In this document: piece after piece, positions 1 through 6,249 of the stretch
Numbering within the stretch: position 1 is the stretch's first letter
Layout of the letters: each line of letters begins with the position of its first letter
Assembly (NCBI GenBank): GCA_023140095.1
Contig: JAGLMJ010000032.1
Location: 1-11,524 of the forward strand
Reading direction: 5' to 3'
Length of the DNA: 11,524 bases
From: Candidatus Omnitrophota bacterium
GTDB taxonomy: Bacteria > Omnitrophota > Koll11 > Zapsychrales > Zapsychraceae
Made by a program: the position numbers and the translations under genes
Notes under the pieces: model-generated
Databases searched by the model: none
What the model was told of the DNA's origin: nothing
What the model saw: only the letters and a program-made list of their open reading frames with translations

Positions 1-241
1 CCGCCTGAATAAGGGCATTCATCTCCGCATGAACCGTCCGAACACAATGATCATCAATAACCAAACATTCGCTATCCTCGCAATGAACATCTCCGGGAAT
101 CGACCCGTTATACCCGGTCGCAACGACATCCTTTTTTTTGACCAAAACACATCCGCAGTGCATGCGCGGACATGTCGCGCGTTCAGAAGCTAACATCGCT
201 AATTTTAGAAAATATTCATCCCAGTCAGGTCTTTTCTGCAT
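1..241 (-). CDS. Deoxycytidylate (dCMP) deaminase, N-terminal part
   Basis: Zinc-dependent cytosolic deaminase converting dCMP to dUMP, the precursor for thymidylate synthesis. The first 80 residues are visible; the 3' end runs off the left edge. Seen: a TCPR element (C24), ATGYNGSIPG at about residues 41-50, HC (H53, C54), C59, C66, and the catalytic H71-A72-E73 in VHAEMNAL, where His71 is a zinc ligand and Glu73 the proton shuttle. The second zinc motif (PCxxC) would lie beyond the window. The usual RRxVGAVIV stretch reads RMHCGCVLV, so this copy has extra cysteines, but the length and order match the family. The ATG at 241 is preceded by GGAGG about 8 nt upstream, which fixes the start. 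The 96 bp upstream gap contains a candidate promoter, so it may be transcribed separately from the aminotransferase gene. Confidence 0.93.
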   Translation of the reverse strand, partial: MQKRPDWDEYFLKLAMLASERATCPRMHCGCVLVKKKDVVATGYNGSIPGDVHCEDSECLVIDDHCVRTVHAEMNALIQA

Positions 242-285
242 CTTTTGATCCTCCAACTCTATACGCCGCTAAATATTAATATGCT

Positions 286-314
286 ACCATATCAGGAATA
301 TGCCCAAAATTCAA
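286..314 (-). promoter_or_regulatory. Candidate sigma70-type promoter for the dCMP deaminase gene
   Basis: Read on the minus strand, TTGAAT (309-314) and TATGGT (286-291) are separated by exactly 17 bp. This places a transcription start near 279 and a leader of about 38 nt ending in the GGAGG ribosome site. The -35 box lies in the loop of an inverted repeat (302-308/319-325). Only 4 of 6 bases of the -10 box match consensus, and the region is AT-rich, so chance is possible. Confidence 0.35.
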
Positions 315-325
315 CAGGTTTGGGC
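302..325. repeat. Short inverted repeat between the aminotransferase and dCMP deaminase genes
   Basis: GCCCAAA at 302-308 is the perfect reverse complement of TTTGGGC at 319-325, with a 10-base loop. It begins 13 bp past the aminotransferase stop codon. No run of T follows on the minus strand, so it is not a convincing intrinsic terminator. It could be a weak 3'-end hairpin or an operator overlapping the candidate -35 box. Confidence 0.4.
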
Positions 326-337
326 TTTGAAACCCTC

Positions 338-1528
338 TTAAAGTTCCCCTTTAGATATACGCCCTAATATACGCTTTATTCCACCCTGAAAAACATGCTC
401 GGAAGGTAAAAGGCTCACAACGATAAAGGCCTCGTTATCAAAGTCAAAAAAATAACCGGGATGGACAAAGACATGATCGCGATTAAGAAATGCCAATGCC
501 CATTCTTCTTCACTGTACGTATCAGGGATCTTTAAGACCGCATACCATCCGCCTTCCGTCGCTAGAAGTTCACAATCCCACGTTGTTTTCGCCTCTTCCT
601 TTAAAAAAGAATAATTCTGCCTGATCCGCGCGTTGATCCCCTCTTGGATCTTTTTTCTGTGTGATAACCATAACGGAAGCGCATTCTGGGTCGGCGTATT
701 CACTGAAAGATAAGTGTCCGCGATCACTTCAAGGCGCAAGCTAGCCTTTTTGACCAAATCTTGCGGGCCGTTAATAATGATCCAGGATAGTTTCATCTGC
801 GGTAGACCCAATGTTTTTGAAACGCCTCCCAGAACAAATGAGAGCACTTGATCGTTCTCGAGAAGGCTCACGCGGTCTTGGGTCCCGTCAAAAGCAAAGT
901 CCGCGAACACTTCATCGCAAATGAGCGCCGTATTGTGCTGCCGGCAGAGAGCGGTCAGTTCCTCTAATTCTCCTCGCCGGACAAACGACCCTGTCGGATT
1001 ATTAGGGTCGACCAAGACAAAGACCCTTGTATCGTCGCAAAAGAGATGCCGCGTGTTCTTAAGATCAATATTCCACTTGCCATCATAGACCAGCGGATAC
1101 GTCTCCATGCGCACATCATTCAAATTTCCCAAAAAAGAAAATAGCGGATAGCTTGGACGGGGAAAAAGAACATGGTCACTCGGATTGGCCAGAAGGCGGA
1201 AAAGATAAGAATACGCCTCCGACGTGCTTGCCGTCAGAAAGATACCCTCGGGAGAAACCGTAGAGCCCTTTTCACTGTAATACTGACTGACCGCTTCCCG
1301 GGCCTTAAGATCCCCCTGGGGCGCAGGCCTATAGCTCAAATTATTTTCTTCGGTTAAAGACTTCAGAATGTCGTCTTGAGGATAAGAAAAACCACAACAG
1401 GTCGGGTTAGATTCCGTTAAATCCAGGATCGGCGTTTTTTTATTGCGGAGGCACTCTAGATCAACGGTAAGCTTATTAGATTCTAACAGCCAATTGGTCC
1501 GGCGTGAAAATAAAAATGGTTCTGTCAT
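338..1528 (-). CDS. Class I/II PLP-dependent aminotransferase, atypical subgroup
   Basis: A fold-type I pyridoxal-phosphate enzyme of 396 residues, the usual length for aspartate/aromatic/alanine-type aminotransferases. Seen, numbered from the ATG: an N-terminal LDLTESNPT substrate-loop motif (about 36-44), TASTSEAYS in the cofactor phosphate-binding area (99-107), NNPTG (176-180), the PLP-pyridine Asp in ICDEV (D205), and SKTLG with Schiff-base Lys238. Two family residues differ: the position usually held by a phosphate-contacting Arg appears to be Lys246 (QMKLSW), and the C-terminal region that normally carries the substrate-carboxylate Arg (iRlS) reads FIVVSLLP with no Arg. The substrate is therefore not predictable. 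An in-frame TTG at 1537 would extend it by three codons. The ATG at 1528 is preferred, but neither has an obvious ribosome site. Confidence 0.85.
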   Translation of the reverse strand: MTEPFLFSRRTNWLLESNKLTVDLECLRNKKTPILDLTESNPTCCGFSYPQDDILKSLTEENNLSYRPAPQGDLKAREAVSQYYSEKGSTVSPEGIFLTASTSEAYSYLFRLLANPSDHVLFPRPSYPLFSFLGNLNDVRMETYPLVYDGKWNIDLKNTRHLFCDDTRVFVLVDPNNPTGSFVRRGELEELTALCRQHNTALICDEVFADFAFDGTQDRVSLLENDQVLSFVLGGVSKTLGLPQMKLSWIIINGPQDLVKKASLRLEVIADTYLSVNTPTQNALPLWLSHRKKIQEGINARIRQNYSFLKEEAKTTWDCELLATEGGWYAVLKIPDTYSEEEWALAFLNRDHVFVHPGYFFDFDNEAFIVVSLLPSEHVFQGGIKRILGRISKGEL

Positions 1529-1553
1529 TGTATACAAACGAACGTATGATGAA

Positions 1554-1583
1554 ATCGTAGTTTTGCGAACTTTTTACTATCAA
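1554..1583 (-). promoter_or_regulatory. Candidate promoter upstream of the aminotransferase
   Basis: On the minus strand TTGATA (1578-1583) and TACGAT (1554-1559) are 18 bp apart. Transcription would begin near 1547, giving a leader of only about 20 nt before the ATG at 1528, in which I see no Shine-Dalgarno sequence. The -10 box is a partial match, so this is tentative. Confidence 0.3.
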
Positions 1584-1586
1584 ATT

Positions 1587-2276
1587 CTACTTCCCACGTT
1601 CCCTTTCCATCCTCTGCAATTCTTTTTCTTTCTCTTTTAACAATCCTGCGACTCGATCATACTCAGTTTTAGCGATCCATTGGACATCCTCGCTTTTTTT
1701 AGACAATTGCGCGACTTCCTTTCTTAAATGCGCGATCTCTTTCTTATCATTCTCGCCCTTAGCCTTCAACCGGGCATTCTCCCCTTTGGTCATCCGATGC
1801 TGCTCATTAAGAGCATCATTCTGCTTCTTGAAATCCTTCAATTCACGCTCTAGGCGTATCGTAAGCGTGTGCTCTTCAGAGAAACTTTCTTGTATTTTCG
1901 CCAGTTCCGCTCGCAACTGGCGAAATTCTTTTTCCCTTTTATCAACAACATTCGTTTCTTTTGTATGCCACTCCCTCTCTTGGGACAATTTTTCCTGGAA
2001 TTTCTTTACCTTAACACGCTCAACCATCAATACCTTTTCATTTGCTTTCTCATTCTTCTGTAAAGCAAGGATCCGGTCGCGTAATGACCGAACATGCCTC
2101 TCTAGGCTCAAAGCCCTTTTTTCCAGATCTTTCTTTTGCTGGATCAACTCTTCTTGAACCTTTTTTTTCATCTTCTTTCCCTTTTTCTCCCCCGGAATCA
2201 AGAAAACGATCCCCAAAAGGACAAGAATAAAAACAACACCTACGATCAATAGAAACTCAACAGTCATATATTCCAT
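1587..2276 (-). CDS. Membrane-anchored coiled-coil protein of unknown function
   Basis: Function not recognised. The protein of about 229 residues has one N-terminal hydrophobic segment (about residues 8-27: FLLIVGVVFILVLLGIVFLI), a basic stretch (EKKGKKMKKK) marking the cytoplasmic side by the positive-inside rule, and then an almost uninterrupted Lys/Glu/Arg/Leu-rich region to the C-terminus with heptad-like spacing, predicted to form a long coiled coil. There is no enzymatic motif. The start is uncertain: ATG at 2276 or 2267, or TTG at 2285, none with a strong ribosome site. It lies about 20 bp downstream of the TMTC-like gene and is probably cotranscribed. A structural or scaffolding role at the inner membrane is plausible but inferred. 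Generic coiled-coil similarity would make database hits hard to interpret. Confidence 0.8.
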   Translation of the reverse strand: MEYMTVEFLLIVGVVFILVLLGIVFLIPGEKKGKKMKKKVQEELIQQKKDLEKRALSLERHVRSLRDRILALQKNEKANEKVLMVERVKVKKFQEKLSQEREWHTKETNVVDKREKEFRQLRAELAKIQESFSEEHTLTIRLERELKDFKKQNDALNEQHRMTKGENARLKAKGENDKKEIAHLRKEVAQLSKKSEDVQWIAKTEYDRVAGLLKEKEKELQRMERERGK

Positions 2277-2296
2277 TTCAGTCAATATCCCGTGTT

Positions 2297-4108
2297 TTAA
2301 AATTCTGCCGGTTGTTTTTTCTTCAGGAAATTCTCAAGATTTTGCTTCGCCGAAACTGACTGATTGTCTTTCTCGGCAATCGTTCTTAAGAGCAGTTCTG
2401 CTTTAGTCTGCTGACCGACCTCTTGATAACAAACAGCCAAACTGTTCATGACTACGCGGTTTTCTTCGTTTAATTCCAGAGACTTTTCAAAATAGATTAT
2501 GGCATTCTGGACATCATGCAGTTTTAAATAACTGAGTCCCACGCTATAATAAACAGCTCCGTTCTCGGGGGCCAGGATCAGGGCTTCCTTGAATTCAACA
2601 AGCGCGCCCTCCGAATCCCCTAAAATATCAAGACAATATCCAAGATGATAATGAATTCCCTTAATAAATCCTCTATAGAACTTTTTGATCTCTTCTTCCC
2701 GGACCTTCTGTTCATACCCTCTCATAATCGCAAGCGCTTTGCGGCTTTCGCGGACGGCATCTTCATATCTTCCGGCTGTCGAATAAGCTTTTGCCAGTAA
2801 AAAGTGTACCCGGCCGAAATCTTTCTGAAATCGAAGAGTCCTTTCAAACAATGGGATCTCACCTTTCCAATATGTATTTTGCTTGATGTTAACCCCTATA
2901 AAGATCATGCTTATGACCCCAATAGCCATAAGCCCGACCGGGATCATTTTTCTTATCCTTTGCCCCACCCAATAATGGCCAGTCCCCATAGTAAACAGAA
3001 GCATGCCGATGAGAGGAAAATACAGAAAGTGTTCTGCTGTGAATATTTTAGAATATTCGTTAATTAAAGGAACAATATTCAAAGTTGGCGCTAAGGATAT
3101 TATGAACCAGGCTAACCCAAAGATCATCCATGTTCTTTGCGGTTTTGGCGTCCGGTAAACAAGGAAAATAACAATAGGAACAATCAATAATATCAATAGC
3201 AGAGGCCAAAAAAACGGAAGCAAAATATCCTGGCTACGATAATAATGAAGATCATGCGGGAAAAATATAAGACCGAGGTAAATGAGGAGGCTTCTGGGTA
3301 TGGCAAGCATCCGTATCCATAGTTCTCCCTGGTTATCCACAGGGCGCAACAAGGCAAAGCCAAAAAGCATTTTTCTTAAAATAAAATATCCCGCCAAAAC
3401 AATAAAAAACCCGCCAATATAAAGCCAGTATTTTTTAAAAACCTTCTTAAAAGGCTCCGCCATGAAACATAGTTCGTAGGCAATGATCAAAACCGGCAAG
3501 ACAACAGACTGTTCTTTGGATAAAAGAGCCAGAAAAAAAAGTGCCAGGGAAACACCATAAAGAAACAGCCTTTTCTTTCCTGCCGCAGAATGCACCGATA
3601 CTAGATAGGCATAAAAGCTCATCAAACACAGAAAAGTAAAGATAAGATTGGATATCCCGGAAATACAAGCGACAGCTTCATTCTGGACTGGATGGAGCAA
3701 AAATAAACCCGCTGTTGCTAGCGAAAATCCTTTATTGCCGACAACAAAACGGATAATGATATAGACGAGAAAACTGTTTGCGATGTGAAGCAGAATATTG
3801 AAGAAATGAAACCCGTGAGGATTCAGTCCGATGATCCGATACAGGACTTTATTGATCAACTCTAAAAGAGGCCGATAATATTTATTAATGAGCGGAAGCT
3901 CATTATCGAAACCGGATGTTTGAAGAAAAACATCTTTTAGATTAATATCTGCCAGGTCGGGATTTTGCTGAATGAACACAACGTCATCATGTACAAAGGG
4001 ATGATTAACAGCATTGACATAAGCCAAAAAGCCTAAAGCTGTCAGAAGAAGGATAACATGAAACAGTTTTAGTCGATTGATCCAATTATGCACATTAGAT
4101 AGGTACAC
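2297..4108 (-). CDS. TMTC-like GT-C membrane protein with C-terminal TPR repeats
   Basis: Polytopic membrane protein of 603 residues. Residues 1 to about 410 hold roughly ten hydrophobic segments with the pattern of TMTC/DUF1736-type putative O-mannosyltransferases: HDD (40-42) in the first external loop followed by QQNP, YYRPL (78-82), LLHPVQNEAV (137-146), LSKEQSVVLP (196-205), FFPHDL (282-287) near a Tyr pair, SLAPTLNIVP (338-347), and AEHFLYFPLIG (358-368), the counterpart of the family's ERYLYLP. Residues about 433-595 hold at least three TPR units. In GT-C enzymes the first-loop acidic residues act with a lipid-phosphate sugar donor, so a protein or glycan glycosyltransferase facing the periplasm is likely; the acceptor is unknown. 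The GTG start at 4108 is used, with only a weak GAG element upstream. It sits 25 bp after the HPt gene. Confidence 0.85.
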   Translation of the reverse strand: MYLSNVHNWINRLKLFHVILLLTALGFLAYVNAVNHPFVHDDVVFIQQNPDLADINLKDVFLQTSGFDNELPLINKYYRPLLELINKVLYRIIGLNPHGFHFFNILLHIANSFLVYIIIRFVVGNKGFSLATAGLFLLHPVQNEAVACISGISNLIFTFLCLMSFYAYLVSVHSAAGKKRLFLYGVSLALFFLALLSKEQSVVLPVLIIAYELCFMAEPFKKVFKKYWLYIGGFFIVLAGYFILRKMLFGFALLRPVDNQGELWIRMLAIPRSLLIYLGLIFFPHDLHYYRSQDILLPFFWPLLLILLIVPIVIFLVYRTPKPQRTWMIFGLAWFIISLAPTLNIVPLINEYSKIFTAEHFLYFPLIGMLLFTMGTGHYWVGQRIRKMIPVGLMAIGVISMIFIGVNIKQNTYWKGEIPLFERTLRFQKDFGRVHFLLAKAYSTAGRYEDAVRESRKALAIMRGYEQKVREEEIKKFYRGFIKGIHYHLGYCLDILGDSEGALVEFKEALILAPENGAVYYSVGLSYLKLHDVQNAIIYFEKSLELNEENRVVMNSLAVCYQEVGQQTKAELLLRTIAEKDNQSVSAKQNLENFLKKKQPAEF

Positions 4109-4133
4109 GTGATCTCACTGGTAATAATGCTTG

Positions 4134-4481
4134 TTAAAGTCTGGCGCGTAATTCCCCGATATACATTATTAATTCTTCAAATCTCTGATCGATATCTTTC
4201 AAATCCTGTTCTAACCCTTCCATCTGGCCTTTTGCCCCTTTTTTCTCTAGTTCGGTAAAAATAGCTCTCAGCACTTTTGCAGAGATATTTCCACAAGAAC
4301 CCCTTAGAAAATGCGCTACATGTTTGATTGTTTCAGAATCGTCCTTCTCAACGGCTTCTTTAAGCTCCTGCTGTTTTATTTGGAAATCCTGAATGAAAAT
4401 ATCCAATAGTTCAAAAAGGAGCTCCTTATCATCCTGAACCCTATTCATAAATTCATCAAAATCCAAAGCGTTTTCACTCAT
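4134..4481 (-). CDS. Stand-alone HPt (histidine phosphotransfer) domain protein
   Basis: A 115-residue all-helical protein matching the full length of an HPt domain. The phosphorylation motif reads VAHFLRGSCGNISA, corresponding to the family's H-x-L-K-G-S-x(4)-[GA] pattern, with phospho-accepting His57 and supporting Arg60-Gly61-Ser62. HPt proteins relay phosphate between receiver domains in multistep phosphorelays in the cytoplasm. No sensor kinase or receiver domain is encoded in the window, so its partners are elsewhere. The ATG at 4481 has AAGGG about 7 nt upstream. A tiny upstream reading frame (4474-4497) ends across this start. Neighbours are membrane proteins of unknown role; cotranscription is suggested by short gaps but a functional link is not shown. 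Confidence 0.9.
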   Translation of the reverse strand: MSENALDFDEFMNRVQDDKELLFELLDIFIQDFQIKQQELKEAVEKDDSETIKHVAHFLRGSCGNISAKVLRAIFTELEKKGAKGQMEGLEQDLKDIDQRFEELIMYIGELRARL

Positions 4482-4497
4482 CGGTGGCCCTTTTCAT
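4474..4497 (-). other. Possible 7-codon upstream reading frame overlapping the HPt start
   Basis: On the minus strand an ATG at 4497 follows GGGAG by 8 nt, a good ribosome-site spacing, and encodes MKRATDE before a TGA at 4476-4474. The HPt ATG at 4481 lies inside it in another frame. If translated, it would deliver terminating ribosomes to the HPt start, which is classical translational coupling. Being so short, it may be chance. Confidence 0.25.
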
Positions 4498-4505
4498 TAT
4501 GAAAA
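4491..4505. repeat. Perfect 7-bp palindrome in the HPt leader
   Basis: TTTTCAT (4491-4497) and ATGAAAA (4499-4505) are exact inverted copies around one central base. The repeat contains the ATG of the possible upstream reading frame. It could be a small operator or a weak hairpin; it is AT-rich and may be fortuitous. Confidence 0.3.
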
Positions 4506-4530
4506 CTCCCGCACAATAATAAAGGACATG

Positions 4531-4830
4531 TCACCCCTTCATTCTCGGAAGTTTCAGATTTGTTGAGATTGCAAGCAAATTAAACAATGTTATAACAATG
4601 GTCAACGAGACCATGCACACGATCATGATCGGCTGCCAGCTTTGTTCAAACTCGACATCCATGATCTCATTGCCGACATATTGAATGATCGCGAGGGCAA
4701 AAATGATCGTCGAGCCCGCAACGATAAAAATAAACAGAGAAAACAAAGCAGAGATCAAGACAACATAAACGTTGTATAGGGTGAGATTACCTTTTGAAAT
4801 CTTACTGGCCGCAATGCCTATGCGTTTCAT
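4531..4830 (-). CDS. Small two-TM inner-membrane protein of unknown function
   Basis: Function not recognised. Its 99 residues comprise a short basic N-terminus, a long hydrophobic segment at about residues 20-50 (VYVVLISALFSLFIFIVAGS and on), an acidic connecting loop around residues 54-64 (NEIMDVEFEQS) with W65 just after it, and a second hydrophobic segment at about 67-88, followed by a basic C-terminus ending KLPRMKG. Basic ends and an acidic loop suggest both termini face the cytoplasm with the loop outside. The ATG at 4830 follows a GGTGAT element by about 3-6 nt. It begins 16 bp after the M48 protease gene and precedes the HPt gene by 49 bp. The first segment's length and helix-pair layout are reminiscent of small signal-transducing membrane modules, but there is no motif to support a specific role. 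Confidence 0.75.
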   Translation of the reverse strand: MKRIGIAASKISKGNLTLYNVYVVLISALFSLFIFIVAGSTIIFALAIIQYVGNEIMDVEFEQSWQPIMIVCMVSLTIVITLFNLLAISTNLKLPRMKG

Positions 4831-4846
4831 AATATCACCGGCAACC

Positions 4847-5632
4847 TTACTGGCCGTTCGTCAATTCGATTTCCTTTTTTACCTCTTCGATCCTGTCAGG
4901 AAGATGCGGATGGCTTCGTAAAATCGTCGGCCCTCCGACAGCATCCTTGGATTCTTTCTGGAGGATTTCCAGGACGGCAATGCTTGCCTTTGGATCATAT
5001 CCGGCTGAATGTAAGTATTTGACCCCTAAACGGTCAGCCTCATATTCATCCTGCCGGCCATACGCGGAAAAGACAAGGTTCATGATCACGTTGGAGCTCA
5101 TGGATGTGATCTCTCTTGCCGTTTCTCCTCCAACCTGTCCAAGAACAATGCTGCCGAGAAGATTATACCCTAAGGCTGCCTGATATTTTTTTACCGTATG
5201 GCGGGCGGCACAATGCCCGATTTCGTGCGCTAGCACAAAAGCAATCTGGTCATCCATTGGCAATTTATCCATCAGTCCGGAGAATAAATAAATATTACCC
5301 CCCGGCGTGGTAAATGCGTTCGTCTCATCCTTCTCGATAAGAAAGAAATGATATTGATAGTCCTGCCGGTCCGAGACTTGAGCCACACGCTGGCCGATGC
5401 GGCGGAGCCTTTCGATCTTTGATGTTTGCTTGGAAAACTTGAATTCGCTCTTGAGCTTCTGATGAACGTCGTTTCCTAAATTTACCTCCTCAGGAGTCGA
5501 AATAAAAATGAACTCTTTGCGCCCGGTTGCCGGATTATACGTTCCAAGCGAAGCGCATCCGGAAAAAGCGCAAACAAGCAATGCCATGACAATACCAACG
5601 AATTTACTTGGACGCAGAGACAAAAAGTTCAT
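4847..5632 (-). CDS. M48 family zinc metalloprotease, lipoprotein (BepA/LoiP/Oma1-like)
   Basis: A 261-residue envelope protease. The N-terminus carries a lipoprotein signal peptide: basic RPSK, a hydrophobic stretch, and a lipobox FSGC with acylated Cys26 (Phe at -3 is unusual). The catalytic motif HEIGH is at 136-140 (His136 and His140 bind zinc, Glu137 is the base). The third ligand is Glu196 in EYEADRLGVKYL, and the family's C-terminal RSHPHLPDRI is at about 239-248. In relatives such as BepA, LoiP and YggG, periplasmic M48 proteases degrade or help fold outer-membrane proteins; that role is inferred. The length suits a single-domain member without TPRs. The start codon overlaps the HD gene's stop by 4 bp (ATGA), implying translational coupling. 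Confidence 0.93.
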   Translation of the reverse strand: MNFLSLRPSKFVGIVMALLVCAFSGCASLGTYNPATGRKEFIFISTPEEVNLGNDVHQKLKSEFKFSKQTSKIERLRRIGQRVAQVSDRQDYQYHFFLIEKDETNAFTTPGGNIYLFSGLMDKLPMDDQIAFVLAHEIGHCAARHTVKKYQAALGYNLLGSIVLGQVGGETAREITSMSSNVIMNLVFSAYGRQDEYEADRLGVKYLHSAGYDPKASIAVLEILQKESKDAVGGPTILRSHPHLPDRIEEVKKEIELTNGQ

Positions 5633-6249
5633 CGTTCAAATTTCACAATATCTTCCCACCACCGGCTGCTATCCCATTTGCTTATTTGCTTCCAGAGCGC
5701 CTTAGCTGTTTTTGTTTTTAAATGATCAGGCGCTGTTTTAAAGAATTTTTTTGCTTTGAGATGGCCGTTGTCGTAATATTCCTTGGCCTGCAGCAAACAT
5801 TCCAGAATATCCGCATCCCGGGCAACAATGCTTGCTTTGGTCTTCTGGGCATCATATTCCCGACGGAAAGCAGTCATTTCATTCTTGACGCTCTTATCCA
5901 GATCAGCAACTTGATCTTTAAAGACCTCCTTTTCGGCTTCTTTAAAATCAATATAATGATGCCCCATTTTATGCAGGTCATTAATGCGCGCTTCATGAAT
6001 GTCATTAAAAAGCGCCATCGCCATGACCGTAAACGGATCTACCTTTTCAAGATGCGCGATATAATAGCCCATAATAGCGCAGCGGAACGAATGCTCCGCA
6101 ACGCTTTCAGGATCCTTAATGCCGGCAACCCACCAGCCACTGCGTTTTATTTTCTTAAGCAGGCCGGCCTCGGCGAACAGATTAACGGCGCTGTTAAGGC
6201 CGTTCTTCTCTTTTTTTCTGATAACTTTTTTTCTGTTTTGTGATCTCAT
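5629..6249 (-). CDS. HD-superfamily (YfbR/HDDC2-like) phosphohydrolase with Asn-Asp in place of the HD dyad
   Basis: With the ATG at 6249 the protein is 206 residues, close to YfbR/HDDC2-type 5'-deoxynucleotidases (about 190-200). Seen: GLLKKIKRSGW (29-39) and PESVAEHSFRCAIM (47-60), giving the first metal-ligand His53; AMALFNDIHEARINDLHK (77-94), where the His of the HD dyad is Asn82 (codon AAT) followed by Asp83; and ARDADILE (143-150), with Asp147 as likely last ligand. Acidic Glu86 is retained. Relatives dephosphorylate deoxynucleoside monophosphates using a divalent metal; losing one His ligand could lower or change activity, or be a subfamily trait. The 24-codon-longer version starting at 6321 would overlap the methyltransferase by 128 bp and lacks support. 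No clear ribosome site precedes 6249, so the start is provisional. Confidence 0.82.
   Translation of the reverse strand: MRSQNRKKVIRKKEKNGLNSAVNLFAEAGLLKKIKRSGWWVAGIKDPESVAEHSFRCAIMGYYIAHLEKVDPFTVMAMALFNDIHEARINDLHKMGHHYIDFKEAEKEVFKDQVADLDKSVKNEMTAFRREYDAQKTKASIVARDADILECLLQAKEYYDNGHLKAKKFFKTAPDHLKTKTAKALWKQISKWDSSRWWEDIVKFER

Noticed and set aside
338..1528. The aminotransferase as the missing WbpE/WlbC step of the sugar cassette
   Set aside because: WbpE/WlbC are DegT/DnrJ/EryC1-type enzymes; this protein has class I/II motifs (NNPTG, SKTLG) and lies about 5.7 kb away.
1786..2157. A Ser/Phe/Cys-rich plus-strand frame of 123 codons
   Set aside because: It is the antisense of a Lys/Glu-rich coiled-coil gene, which automatically gives long Phe/Ser-rich frames.
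5722..6243. A 173-codon plus-strand open frame opposite the HD gene
   Set aside because: It mirrors the HD gene frame, has no recognisable domain, and the minus-strand protein has clear family motifs over the same DNA.
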